Shown here: in pieces, positions 55,673 to 64,000 of the stretch | Layout of the letters: every line of letters starts with the position of its first letter | Numbering within the stretch: the stretch's first letter is position 1 | Origin: Taudactylus pleione | Taxonomy: Eukaryota > Chordata > Amphibia > Anura > Myobatrachidae | Assembly: GCA_031769625.1 (NCBI GenBank) | Contig: JAUIMM010000637.1 | Location: forward strand, 667,001 to 731,000 | Reading direction: 5' to 3' | Length of the DNA stretch: 64,000 nucleotides | Notes under the pieces: model-generated | Told to the model about the DNA's origin: nothing | Database searches by the model: none | Seen by the model: the letters and a program-made list of their open reading frames with translations, nothing else | Position numbers and translations under genes: made by a program

Positions 55673-56556
55673 GGGCCTGATTCAGCAAGGATTGCAAGTG
55701 CTAAGACGCACGCAGTCGGACGATTTCCGCGATCTGCGCATGCGTATGCATCGCAGTGTGTGAACTAGCCACTGCGATTGGGAATGAGATCGCAGTGTGT
55801 ACGCAGACCCATGGCAGAGTGATTGACAGGGAGTGCTGTCTGTGGGTGGTAACGGGGGAGGTGGCCGGGGCGAACGCAGGTGAGTCAGTGCGTTGGAACG
55901 GCGTTGCACGGGGCGTGCATAAATTAGCCACGGCGATACTATACGCAGCCTGAGGCCTCATAGCGTGCGCGGAAATAAGCAGTTCCTGAGTGAGGTCTGA
56001 CCTGCCTTATCTGTGCGTATGGGTCTGATGTAACTCGATGTTACCGATTGTTTCGCAATTTTGAGAAAGTATACGGATGTGAGTAAGGGGAAGTGGGCAT
56101 CCTTATGTTAGGCTGCGATCACAATGCGAATGCAATCATTTGCATATCACCGCTGTTATTAGCAATTAGCTGGACGCTAATGCCGCAGTGACGGTATCTT
56201 TTTGATTGCACCTTTCTGTTAATGCCACAGCCAATGGAATTTGGATAGAGATGCCCTCTGGCTGCAGAGCTAATTTGCGACTTTGCGTAAAGAGTCTCAC
56301 CATCGGACGCACTCGATTGCATCATATCCATCAGAATATTACCGCGAAAAAAGATTCAGTCACTGAGTTGACACACCTGTGATTCACCCGTATGTGATTA
56401 GCCACCGCCCACCAAAATTGCCTGTCTTTGTGACAAAATTTGTTTGGCACCCTCCCAGGGGTGACCATGTGCAGTGCACTCAGACACATCCGATGTACAA
56501 AAAACATCGGGCAACTGCGCAAACATCGGCTCTGCGTCCACCTCTTTCATCAGGCC
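55673..56556. repeat. GGGCCTGATTCA-family MITE or two abutting copies
   Basis: GGGCCTGATTCAGCAAGG at the left and TTTCATCAGGCCC at the right. The interior has ATCTGCGCATGCGTATGC and other CpG-rich words. An internal AAGATTCAGTCAC near 56350 may mark a second border. Confidence 0.5.
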
Positions 56557-56618
56557 CTCTGTCTTCTGGTCTGATTTAGTTGCATCTAGAAGAACCGGCC
56601 CTTACTGTACATCACATG

Positions 56619-56633
56619 CCCCCCCCCCCCCCC
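56619..56633. repeat. C15 run
   Basis: Homopolymer C tract. Confidence 0.9.
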
Positions 56634-56694
56634 GCTCTATGTGCATAAGGAGTTGTAAGCACAAGATGCTTCCAAATCTACACATGGATGGAAG

Positions 56695-56945
56695 TCAACC
56701 CTAACCCTCCCTCTGTTGCCTAAGCCTATCCCTCACTTCACACAGCCTAACCCTTACCATCTGCTGCCATAGCCTAACCCTAATCCTCCCCCTAGTGCCT
56801 AACCGTCCCCTCCCGTAGCCTAACCCTAACCCTCCTCTGCTGGTACATGCAGAATGTTGGCATTTTGCATTGTGAACATGTAGACACTTTATGCAGATGC
56901 CGCCATGTTCATTGTCGACATTTCAACAATGTTGACATCGAGAGA
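56695..56945. repeat. CCTAACCCTAAC-like repeat with GTTGACAT end
   Basis: Units such as GCCTAACCCTAATCCTCCCC to 56840, then TTGTCGACATTTCAAC and AATGTTGACATCG, the same pairing of features as 7046-7462 but in reverse orientation. Confidence 0.6.
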
Positions 56946-56949
56946 CATA

Positions 56950-57100
56950 AAATGAAGAAGTTACCCATAGCAACTGATCAGCTTCTAACTGTCATTTATC
57001 TATCAGCCTGTAAAATGACAGTTACTGTAGAAGCTGATTAGTAGCTATGGGCAACTACTCCACTTTATCTATATTCAAGCTTTGATACATCTGATTTTCC
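56950..57100. mobile_element. Hairpin MITE, CCCATAGCAAC type
   Basis: GTTACCCATAGCAACTGATC and TAGTAGCTATGGGCAAC, and ATCAGCTTCTAACTGTCATTT with its near complement, pair over about 120 bp. The right end reads AAGCTTTGATACATCTG, like 33672-33848. Confidence 0.65.
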
Positions 57101-57177
57101 CCCTAAATGTTAGTAATGGGAACAAATGAGAATGGGAGGGGATCGGACCCCTAACTGAGGCCTAGAAACACGTACAC

Positions 57178-58331
57178 CAGGGGTCTTCAACCTTTTACAC
57201 AGTGTGGGCCACATTAAAAAATTCAATGAAGCCCAAGGGTCACTAAGCTATGCGCCACACAGTAGCACAATCTTGATTCACCCAATTCACATTACACCCC
57301 ATAGTCGTGTCCCTTATTCATGTATGACACACAGCAGTGCCCCTTTTACACAATGCCCACATTTGTACCCCTTATACGCAATGCCCACAGTAGTATTTCC
57401 CCTTATACTATGCCCACAGCAGTAGTGCCCCTTACACATAATGCCCACAGCAATAGTGCCCCTAATGCAATGTCCACTGTAGTGGTGCCCCTTATGCAAT
57501 GCCCCTTATGCAGTGCCCCCAGTAATGGTAGTGCCCCTTATGTAGTGCCCCCAGCAGTGGTGCCCCTTATGCCATGCCCTCAGTAGTGGTAGTGCCCCAT
57601 ATGCTGTGCCCCCAGTAGTGGTAGTGCAGTGCCCCTTATGCAGTGCCTACAGTGGTAATGCCTCTTATTCAGTGCTCCCAGTAGTGCTGCCCCTTATGTA
57701 TAGCCCTCCATGGTAATGCCCCTTATGCAGTGTCCCCAGTAGTGATAGTGCCCCTTATGTAGTGCTCCCAGGAGTGGTACCCCTTATGCAGTGCCCCTAT
57801 GCAATGCCCCCATTAGTGGGGCCCCAATATTAGTGCCAATAGTAGTGCCCCCAGAACTAGTGCCCCTATTAGAAACGCCCTGTAGTAGTAGTGCCCCTAA
57901 TAGTAATGCCCCCTAGTAGTAGCGCCCCCAATAGTAATGCCCCTAGTAGTAGTGCCCTTAATAGTAATGCCCCCTAGTAGTAGTGCCCCCAATAGTAATG
58001 CCCCTAGTAGTAGTGCCCTTAATAGTAATGCCCCCTAGTAATAGTACCCCTAGTAGTGAAGCCTCTTACAATAAAAAATACTACTACTTACCATAAACCC
58101 CAGCTCCCGCGTCTGCTGCCTCCGGTCCACCCGGCTGCTCTTCTGTCTGAACTATGGGAGAGACGTCATTAGTGCACTGCACACACTGCGGGAGCCGGAG
58201 GCCGGAGTTTAGAGTCAGGAGTGAGCTCTAGCCTCCGGCTAGCAGTGTGGTGCAGGTAGGGAGCTGGGTGCCCCCTGGTAACGAAATTTCAGAAAATGGA
58301 GCCTGTTGGCTGGCGGCAGGGAAGACCCCTA
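57178..58331. mobile_element. hAT element carrying a minisatellite
   Basis: CAGGGGTCTTC at the left and GAAGACCCCTA at the right are inverted, with an exact 8-bp duplication ACGTACAC at 57170-57177 and 58332-58339. The inside is mostly a tandem repeat plus a GC-rich right part. There is no transposase, so it is non-autonomous. Confidence 0.9.
57330..58080. repeat. Degenerate minisatellite within hAT element
   Basis: Units built on GTAGTGCCCCTTATGCAGTG in the first half and on TAGTAGTAGTGCCCYTAATA plus GTAATGCCCC (about 30 bp) in the second half. Short open frames on it are repeat artefacts. Confidence 0.85.
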
Positions 58332-58421
58332 ACGTACACTGATGAACATTAAGTAGGAGTACAGTAGTTCTAATTTTGTCTGGTTGATGAGGCAAGATAC
58401 AGTACTTGTATTGTATTCTAG

Positions 58422-58676
58422 GTGTTATCCTTGCTAAAGGTTATTAATGATGGCCATAAGCGAGAGGGCACGGCCAGCCTTCAGTTATCGGCTATGGAGC
58501 AATTTGCAGCATTTAAGATACGTAATGAAGAAAAAGCAACCGCACTAGTTGGCGACCTTCTCTTCAATTATAGATTATATTACTACATCATTTATTTCTC
58601 TCACATTGAAGAGGTGCTGCCCACTATGGATGAATACCAGGTTTCGAAGAACAGAGATAGAGATATGGTGCACTGA
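58422..58676 (+). other. Unrecognised 84-codon open frame
   Basis: The frame contains a mixed, protein-like composition (HKREGTASLQLSAMEQFAAF, then IRNEEKATALVGDLL). A CTAG pyrimidine-poor tract precedes it, so a splice acceptor is not convincing. I do not recognise a family. It could be an exon-like scrap of a transposon or chance. No promoter, poly(A) signal or neighbouring exon was found. Confidence 0.2.
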
Positions 58677-58917
58677 TCACATAAATTATTAAAATATAAC
58701 TTTTATTAGTTCATTTTTATATAAAATGGTATACAGAAATTGGTGATATATATATATATCTAGAAAAATAGATGGGTACAGTGCCAATCTTTGTACATTT
58801 ATGATACAGAAATTGAACAATTTAAAATTAAATAGCACCTCAACCTGTAAATATTATAGGCGTCAGCTCTGGGTAAATAGGAAAATACTAGTGCAAGTAT
58901 TTAAGAAGTAAATAAAC

Positions 58918-59010
58918 AGAATTTGAATTGACCCTTAAGCGACAGGTATGCTCAGTAAAATAAAATATTTTACTGAGCATACCTGTCGCTTAAGGGTCAA
59001 TTCAAATTCT
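58918..59010. repeat. Perfect 44-bp-arm hairpin
   Basis: 58918-58961 is the exact reverse complement of 58967-59010, with a 5-base loop. Arms begin AGAATTTGAATTGACCC. Confidence 0.95.
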
Positions 59011-59015
59011 ATATA

Positions 59016-59151
59016 TCTTACCCTTTATATTGGCTGTTTAACAGTTCCCGACATGTATTTTATAATTTTTTAAGATATATATATATATATCTCTTAAAAA
59101 ATTATAAAATACACGTCGGGAACTGTTAAACAGCCAATATAAAGGGTAAGA
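59016..59151. repeat. Long hairpin with (TA)n centre
   Basis: TCTTACCCTTTATATTGGC at the left is mirrored by GCCAATATAAAGGGTAAGA at the right. The arms run about 60 bp with one or two mismatches around a TA-rich centre (59070-59090). Confidence 0.95.
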
Positions 59152-59214
59152 AAATATGTGGTATCTTATGCCAGTATTTATGTATGTATGGTGCTTATAC
59201 CACCTTTATTGGGT

Positions 59215-59590
59215 TAGGTATGAAATGCCGACAGTTGGGATCCCAGCGGTCAGAATCCCGATGCCGGATCCCGACAGGGTTAACATACTGATACTTGCTG
59301 GTTGGTATGCTAACCCTCCCCCTCTCCCTACCCTAACCTTCTCTTTTGGTGCCTAACCCTAAGTTGGTGCCTCCCCCCTAGTACCTGAACCTAACCTCCG
59401 CCTCCCCCTCCCCGCACCCTAAACCTAACCCTCCCCTCCTTAGGGCCTAACCCTAACTCTCCCCCTAGTGCCTAAACCTAACCCTCCCCCCAATCCCGCT
59501 ACTTACCTTCGGCATCCCGGCGGCATCCCCCTTCCTCTGTTAATGTAAGCGTCGGCATCCCGACCGCCAGGATGCCGAACGCATCCCCTC
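59215..59590. repeat. CCTAACCCT-like repeat with GTCGGCATCCC ends
   Basis: Left GGTATGAAATGCCGACAGTTGGGATCCC-type sequence and right GTCGGCATCCCGACCGCC and GGATGCCGAAC are in inverted relation. Between them are GTGCCTAACCCTAAG and CCTAAACCTAACCCTCCCC units (59320-59495). This is the clearest single-piece copy of the family whose split copy spans 1682-7040. Confidence 0.7.
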
Positions 59591-59685
59591 TTTATCTTCT
59601 GTGTGTACTAACTATATTATTAGCTGGCAACTGTTTCAAAAACACTGTTATATAATTATGTTGCCAAGCATCTGCACTAGCTTAA

Positions 59686-60010
59686 GCTGCCCATACACTG
59701 TGCGATATGCACCTTGCGACGCGATGGGGGATCTGATGGCCGACATATCGGGTAGTCCCCACGCACGGTGTGACCGGGTGGCTGACCGCACGATATGCCG
59801 GCACCCCCCTCCCCCCCATGCATAGCGCTGCATGGGTTCGCACATCGCATCCCCAGATCAACTGAACCTGCAGTAAGATCTGGAGGTGCGATGTACGACC
59901 CCACGGGTGCGCGCTCTGTCTGATATCATGCCCATACATGGTACTATATAGCAGCGATATCATACCAATCCGTCAGGTCAGCTGCTTTATCACACCGTGT
60001 ATGGGCACCT
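59686..60010. mobile_element. MITE with CCCATACAC ends, family E copy 1
   Basis: GCTGCCCATACACTGTGCGAT and ATCACACCGTGTATGGGCAC are inverted (each in two words). TTAA borders at 59682-59685 and 60011-60014. The 62253 copy shows TAA. Confidence 0.8.
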
Positions 60011-60014
60011 TTAA

Positions 60015-60440
60015 TGGATTAATTGTATCATGTCTAAAGGGACATCCAGCTAGAAATATTTACAGTATTACACACTTCTATTTATGGTTCAGCTTATTAT
60101 TGTTATCGCACCTCTATAGTAGTCACTGAGTGGCATAAATTATGTGCACTTTATTTCCTATACTGTGACAGTAAATCATATATTTCTAATATACGAGTAT
60201 GTAGTCTGTGTCATTTATTTGGCATATCCTCTTGTGGAGACAATTAGTGTGATCAATCATTTATTTAGTTTTAATTATGTATCCTGCAAAAGTTCTATTC
60301 GTGCAGAAAAATAAATATGTGACTGCTACATATATATGTGTAACTCCAATATGCCGTAATTAAGGATGGATTTTATTCAAAGCTATATCACTGGTGTATA
60401 TTAAATATTAGGCTTATGTTTAGCCTGAAATAAGCAGTCT
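60015..60440. other. Unassigned AT-rich stretch
   Basis: No gene or repeat recognised. Confidence 0.35.
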
Positions 60441-60780
60441 TATACCCCTTTTACACCGAGCTAAAAGTTGATGCACATCAACCCGGGTTTTTTGTCGGTG
60501 TAAATGGATCCACCTGGGTCCAGGGACCTGGGGATCCAACTTGGGTATTTTTCAGAGTTGGCCACGGGTTGTTCCTGTGCCACCCTGCAGTGTAAATGGC
60601 GCGATAGGTGTCACGATGACCCGGATAGCGCCGCATGCCAGCTGATTGGCCGGCTTCAGTGGCGCTTGGAGATGACGTCATCCCCAAGCATCCACTTCAA
60701 CGCTGGGAGAGCTGGGTCACTGCAGACCCGGCTCTGGTGTGAACGGTCCCGACTTGGGAATATCCTGGGCTGACTGACGC
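60441..60780. repeat. CCCCTTTTACACCG-type MITE, left part
   Basis: ATACCCCTTTTACACCGAGC starts it. GTCGGTGTAAATGG and GCAGTGTAAATGGCGCG recur inside. The expected inverted right end is missing. Confidence 0.45.
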
Positions 60781-60789
60781 AACTGGCCA

Positions 60790-61090
60790 GCCACCGGAGC
60801 CTTAGTAGACTCTGGGCACTAGAGCGGAGTCTACTACGCATGCGCAGAACGCTGGTAAATGGCCCGGTGTTCTATGCATGCGCAGTAGACTCAGGGCACA
60901 CTCTAGTGCCCAGAGTCTACTGCGCATGCGCAGAACACCGGGAAAATGGCCACGGCGGCCATTTTCCGGTGTTCTGAGCAGCGCTGAGACCCGACGCGGG
61001 ACCACGGACAGGTAAGTTTTAAAAACAAATGGGTACAGTGTGTGCGGTGCCTCGCACACACTGCACCCATTATAGATACGCCACTGGTAT
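60790..61090. repeat. Inverted GCGCATGCGC-rich repeat and hAT end
   Basis: Three near-copies of GTAGACTC...GGGCAC alternate in orientation with four GCATGCGCAG sites (60838-60935), followed by AAAATGGCCACGGCGGCCATTTTC (two words), another hairpin. The right end is TTATAGATACGCCACTGG, a hAT-type terminus shared with 53179. Confidence 0.6.
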
Positions 61091-62249
61091 GGATGCTCAA
61101 TTGCAGAACAGGAGTTTTCTGAGGACAAACGGTAGAAAACCCCCTAGGAGATATCATGAGGCGTTTGCGGGTATCTTTTTCTGTGAACTGCAAAATGCTC
61201 AAGGAGAAATATCATCAATGAATCTATCTACCACTGAGTGCATGGCGTTTGCAGAGCGGCTAAGGAGGTCTCATGCTTAAAAAAAGGGACTTTGAGTGTC
61301 TCAAGTTTTCTTTCCATGAATGAGACAGCCAGCCCGGGACACACAGTATTTGAAGGTTCCATAGAAAAAGTTTGTAAGGACCCCTATGTACCACCCAATG
61401 GTGAAAAATGTATATAACACATGTAACTTTGATAAGGAAGATGAGCCCCCCTAAGCTCTGGGCCCCATTGCAGCTACACCCCTTGCACCTATAGCAGTTG
61501 CGCCCATGGCGCCAGCACTGTATGTTACGAGCAAGAAGAAATAGATTTGTCTTCTAGAATAGAGTCTTATGATGGGTCTACAGTAAGTATGTCAGTAGCA
61601 AATGTCATTCTGTCAGTGAGCTGGTAGATAGTACAGTAGTACTGTAAATGCATTTTGTCTGACTAGTGAGTAGTATTGGTAACATGAAAGCCAAATAGAA
61701 ATCTTGAGTTTTTGTGACAGTTTTGAGTGTGGGAGCGCTTCCTCCATCACTTGGATCAGAACCAGCAGGCACTAGGATCTGCCGTGGCTCTCACACCATG
61801 TCCGTCCTGCAACATGTGCTACTGTGTCTTCTATAGTCTTTTCCTCTGGTGTCTTGTATAGTCGGATGCACCCCAGACCCCACCACAGCTACAAAGGATG
61901 CCCATCTTCATTATACCCAGGGCCATAGAGAGCAGGCCCGGGGAAGGGGACCTGGCCCAATCGCAGGTGGTGTAGCCATGTTCCCTTAGAATATTTTTTC
62001 GCATCACTGCACACTGGGGAGGGGGGGTGCAGTGATTCTCTCGACCTGTTCTTTTCCGCTGTGCACTTTCTTATCTGCTGTGCACCCTATTGTGATCACC
62101 ATCCCAGTAGGTAAAATATCAACAGCTTCTACTTATCATTTTATAGAATCTACTTGGCAAATGCTAGCTAGAAGCTAATTGGTTGCCATGGACGACTTCT
62201 CCTCGTGTTCACTTCTCCACTCTTTAGAAGGTTTCAAACATTCCCTCCC
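61091..62249. other. Unassigned, with MITE scraps
   Basis: 61440-61515 resembles a decayed hAT (GGGCCCCATTGCAGCTACAC). 62110-62230 carries TAGAAGCTAATTGGTTGCCATGG-type CCAAT-MITE vocabulary (two words). The 83-codon frame at 61029-61280 has no recognised domain. Confidence 0.35.
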
Positions 62250-62252
62250 TAA

Positions 62253-62579
62253 AGCCGGCCATACACGGTGCGATATGCACTGTGCGACGCGACAGGGGAA
62301 CCCGACGTCCGACATATCGGGTGGTCGCCACACACAGAGCGGTCAGGTGGCCGACCACCCGATATGCTGGCTCCCCCCTCCCCCACCCGCATAGCACTGC
62401 ATGGGATCGCACATTACATCCCCAGATCGATTGAACCTGCAGTAAGATTTGGGGGTGTGATGTACAACCCCATAAGTGCGCGCACTGGCCGATATCATGC
62501 CCATACATGGCGCGATATAGCAGCCAAATCGTACCAGTCAGTCGGATCGGCTGCTTTATCGCACCGTGTATGGGTACAT
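62253..62579. mobile_element. MITE with CCATACACGGTGCG ends, family E copy 2
   Basis: AGCCGGCCATACACGGTGCG and CGCACCGTGTATGGGTACAT are inverted. TAA at 62250-62252 and 62580-62582. The interior follows 59686-60010 closely. Confidence 0.85.
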
Positions 62580-62582
62580 TAA

Positions 62583-62867
62583 GTCTTCTTTCTCTTACAT
62601 GAACCATTGTAGCCAAATAGAAAAACAAAACACATTAAAAAATTCACATTATAGCAATGCTGCCACTTTGTTTTGCTACCCAAGACTCACGTTCAAACTC
62701 TAGCCAATAGCAAGCGGCTAGCTTGGGAGAACGTTTTTGAATGTTGTTGGCATATGGAGTGCTCTACTGCATTGGCTCCATGATGCTCCTGTGCCTGAAG
62801 CATCAGTCCTTTACCAAGATCGCTGCCAACAGTACTACTGCGCATGCGAGGTGCCATTTTGTAACCA
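62583..62867. other. Unassigned; contains an NRF1-like word
   Basis: ACTACTGCGCATGCGAGG at about 62834 is the only notable motif. No gene. Confidence 0.35.
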
Positions 62868-63128
62868 TGTTAGAGTGCAACAGTACTACAAGCATGTGTA
62901 TTACTGACCTCCGGGGAAGACCTGTATTATCCCGCATATACTGCTGCTGTCATACATGACCGGATAGTCTGCTGTATGCTCCACTCCATCTCAGCTGTCT
63001 GCTAGTGTTACTGTGAGTACTGCTGTAGAAAACTTGCACTGCTATACACCCAATAAGTATGTCTCAGTACTGTTTCCGCTGGTATTTACTATTGTTCATC
63101 TTGTGTATACCACAGGATAGTACACTCA
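62868..63128 (+). repeat. Possible 5' LTR of copia-like element
   Basis: It starts TGTTAGAG and ends ACACTCA, followed by TATCAACAGATTATGGGTCC, which resembles the TATCAGAGC...TATGGG primer-binding region of copia elements primed by initiator tRNA-Met. No second LTR lies in the window, so the borders are a guess supported by position ahead of a gag frame. Confidence 0.35.
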
Positions 63129-63199
63129 TATCAACAGATTATGGGTCCAGACAACTAAAAAGCCAGATGTACAGTCACCACAAGTGCCATAGAACACTT

Positions 63200-63740
63200 C
63201 ATGTGAGAAAAGCAAACAGTGAGGGTGCAGAGGGACTCAGCATACAACATGCACGTAGTAGCTGCATCCACCATGGGCTTCATGTACTCGGAGATTCAGA
63301 GAACTATGCCAAATGGAAGTTCACAATGGAAATGCAACTTAAGTGTGAGAGGCTGTGGAAAATGTATATTGATCCAGGTGACAGTCCTATCCCTGATGAT
63401 GTAGATAAAGCTATGGGAACAATAGGTTTAAGTGTTGAACAACATGTTTATTCTGTCATTCATGGGAAGAGTCTTATGAGAAGAAATAATCTGAGGCAGT
63501 TATTGTATAATACTGTTTAGTGAATGCACAAGTATGATCGATAAGATGATGTCCATACCTCAGTAATTAATGTCTGTAGGAGTCCAAGTCGGTGACGAGG
63601 TGATTGCAATGGTGATGCTACAGAACATGACACCTGAATTTAATTTCCTAACAGTAGCATTAGAAGCTAATACAGCCAAGCTATATACAGAGATACTCAG
63701 GAAAAAAACAGTTGCAGTTCCAAGAACAAGTGGCAAATGA
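63200..63740 (+). pseudogene. Copia-like gag remnant
   Basis: The frame reads GDSENYAKWKFTMEMQLKCE, then RLWKMYIDPGDS, VDKAMGTIGLSVEQHVY, and, after frame changes near 63520-63590, VGDEVIAMVMLQNMTPEFNF and LTVALEANTAK. The order NYxxWKFxMxxxL, ...LW, ...A..I..S......I, ...LP/MTPEF..L is the pattern of Ty1/copia-type gag polypeptides, which build virus-like particles in the cytoplasm. Stops and frameshifts break it, and downstream protease, integrase and reverse transcriptase are replaced by MITEs at 63776 onward. Some vertebrate copia relatives exist in amphibians and fish, so the lineage fits. Confidence 0.65.
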
Positions 63741-63775
63741 GTTAAGTGTTTAGAATACTACATTGCACACTAAGG

Positions 63776-63931
63776 TAGGGGTGGGCAATAAGCCGCCCCC
63801 CAGCTGTTGTAGAACTACACATCCTAACATGCCCTGCAACAGTTTTGCTATTTGGCCATGCTAAAATTGTTGCAATGCATGCTGGGATTTGTAGTTCAAC
63901 AACAGCTTGAGGGCTGCTTATTGCCCACCTC
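63776..63931. mobile_element. MITE with TAGGGGTGGGCAATAAGC end
   Basis: TAGGGGTGGGCAATAAGC at the left pairs with GCTTATTGCCCACCTCATA at the right, and CAGCTGTTGTAGAACTACAC with GTAGTTCAACAACAGCTTG. The GCATGCTGGGATTTGTAGTT core is common in vertebrate hAT MITEs. Target duplication not resolved. Confidence 0.7.
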
Positions 63932-63939
63932 ATACATTA

Positions 63940-64000
63940 AGGGGTATATTTACTAAAGTGCTGTTTTTTAGAAGTGGAGTTGTTTTCCATAGCAACCAAT
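63940..64000. mobile_element. CCAAT-bearing hairpin MITE, cut by window end
   Basis: AAGGGGTATATTTACTAAAG, then TAGAAGTGGAGTTG and CCATAGCAACCAAT, the left half of the 21487-type element. Confidence 0.7.

Overview
The window looks like intergenic or intronic DNA from a large, repeat-rich vertebrate genome, most likely a frog or toad. The evidence is the repeat content: Tc1/mariner DD34E elements, Penelope-like, L1-like, DIRS-like and copia-like retroelements, hAT and Harbinger-type MITEs, and a tRNA-derived SINE with an (AAT)n tail. No host protein-coding gene, rRNA or tRNA gene could be supported. Nearly every long open frame lies in a transposon remnant, a minisatellite or a palindromic MITE. 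The species cannot be named from the sequence alone.

Layout. 0.5-1.4 kb: a Harbinger-type MITE. 1.7-7.5 kb: an old palindromic element with TTAGGG-like repeats, split by a 4.6-kb Penelope-like element (reverse transcriptase on the minus strand, 1.15-kb inverted terminal repeats, 14-bp target duplication). 7.8-13.7 kb: SINE, MITEs, a DIRS-like gag remnant and a Tc1 fragment. 15.4-21 kb: two C/T-rich minisatellites (19-bp and 34-bp units) around another MITE. 21.5-29.6 kb: dense MITEs, including two hAT copies with clean 8-bp duplications. 30.1-33.2 kb: one SINE split by a Tc1 element (itself split by a multi-hairpin MITE) and by a second MITE. 34.8-43 kb: hAT and Harbinger MITEs, a decayed Tc1-like transposase and a 73-bp tandem repeat. 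44-45.5 kb: a three-level nest (MITE, L1 3' end, TTAGGG-like repeat). 46.5-48.6 kb: an L1-like ORF2 remnant split by the second multi-hairpin MITE. 48.6-49.9 kb: a 433-bp-arm inverted-repeat element with hammerhead-ribozyme-like motifs in both arms. 49.9-51.6 kb: a nearly intact Tc1 element inside a (TA)n tract. 53-58.3 kb: hAT elements, a SINE split by a foldback element, TTAGGG-like repeats and a minisatellite-bearing hAT. 58.9-59.2 kb: two long near-perfect hairpins. 62.9-63.8 kb: a copia-like gag remnant.

The best candidates for a second look are (i) two 549-bp MITEs made almost wholly of consecutive short palindromes, (ii) hammerhead-like ribozyme motifs in the inverted arms of the Penelope-like elements, and (iii) a recurring TTAGGG-like G-rich element family. 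The remnants do not act together as a pathway. Their nesting gives a relative order of insertion.
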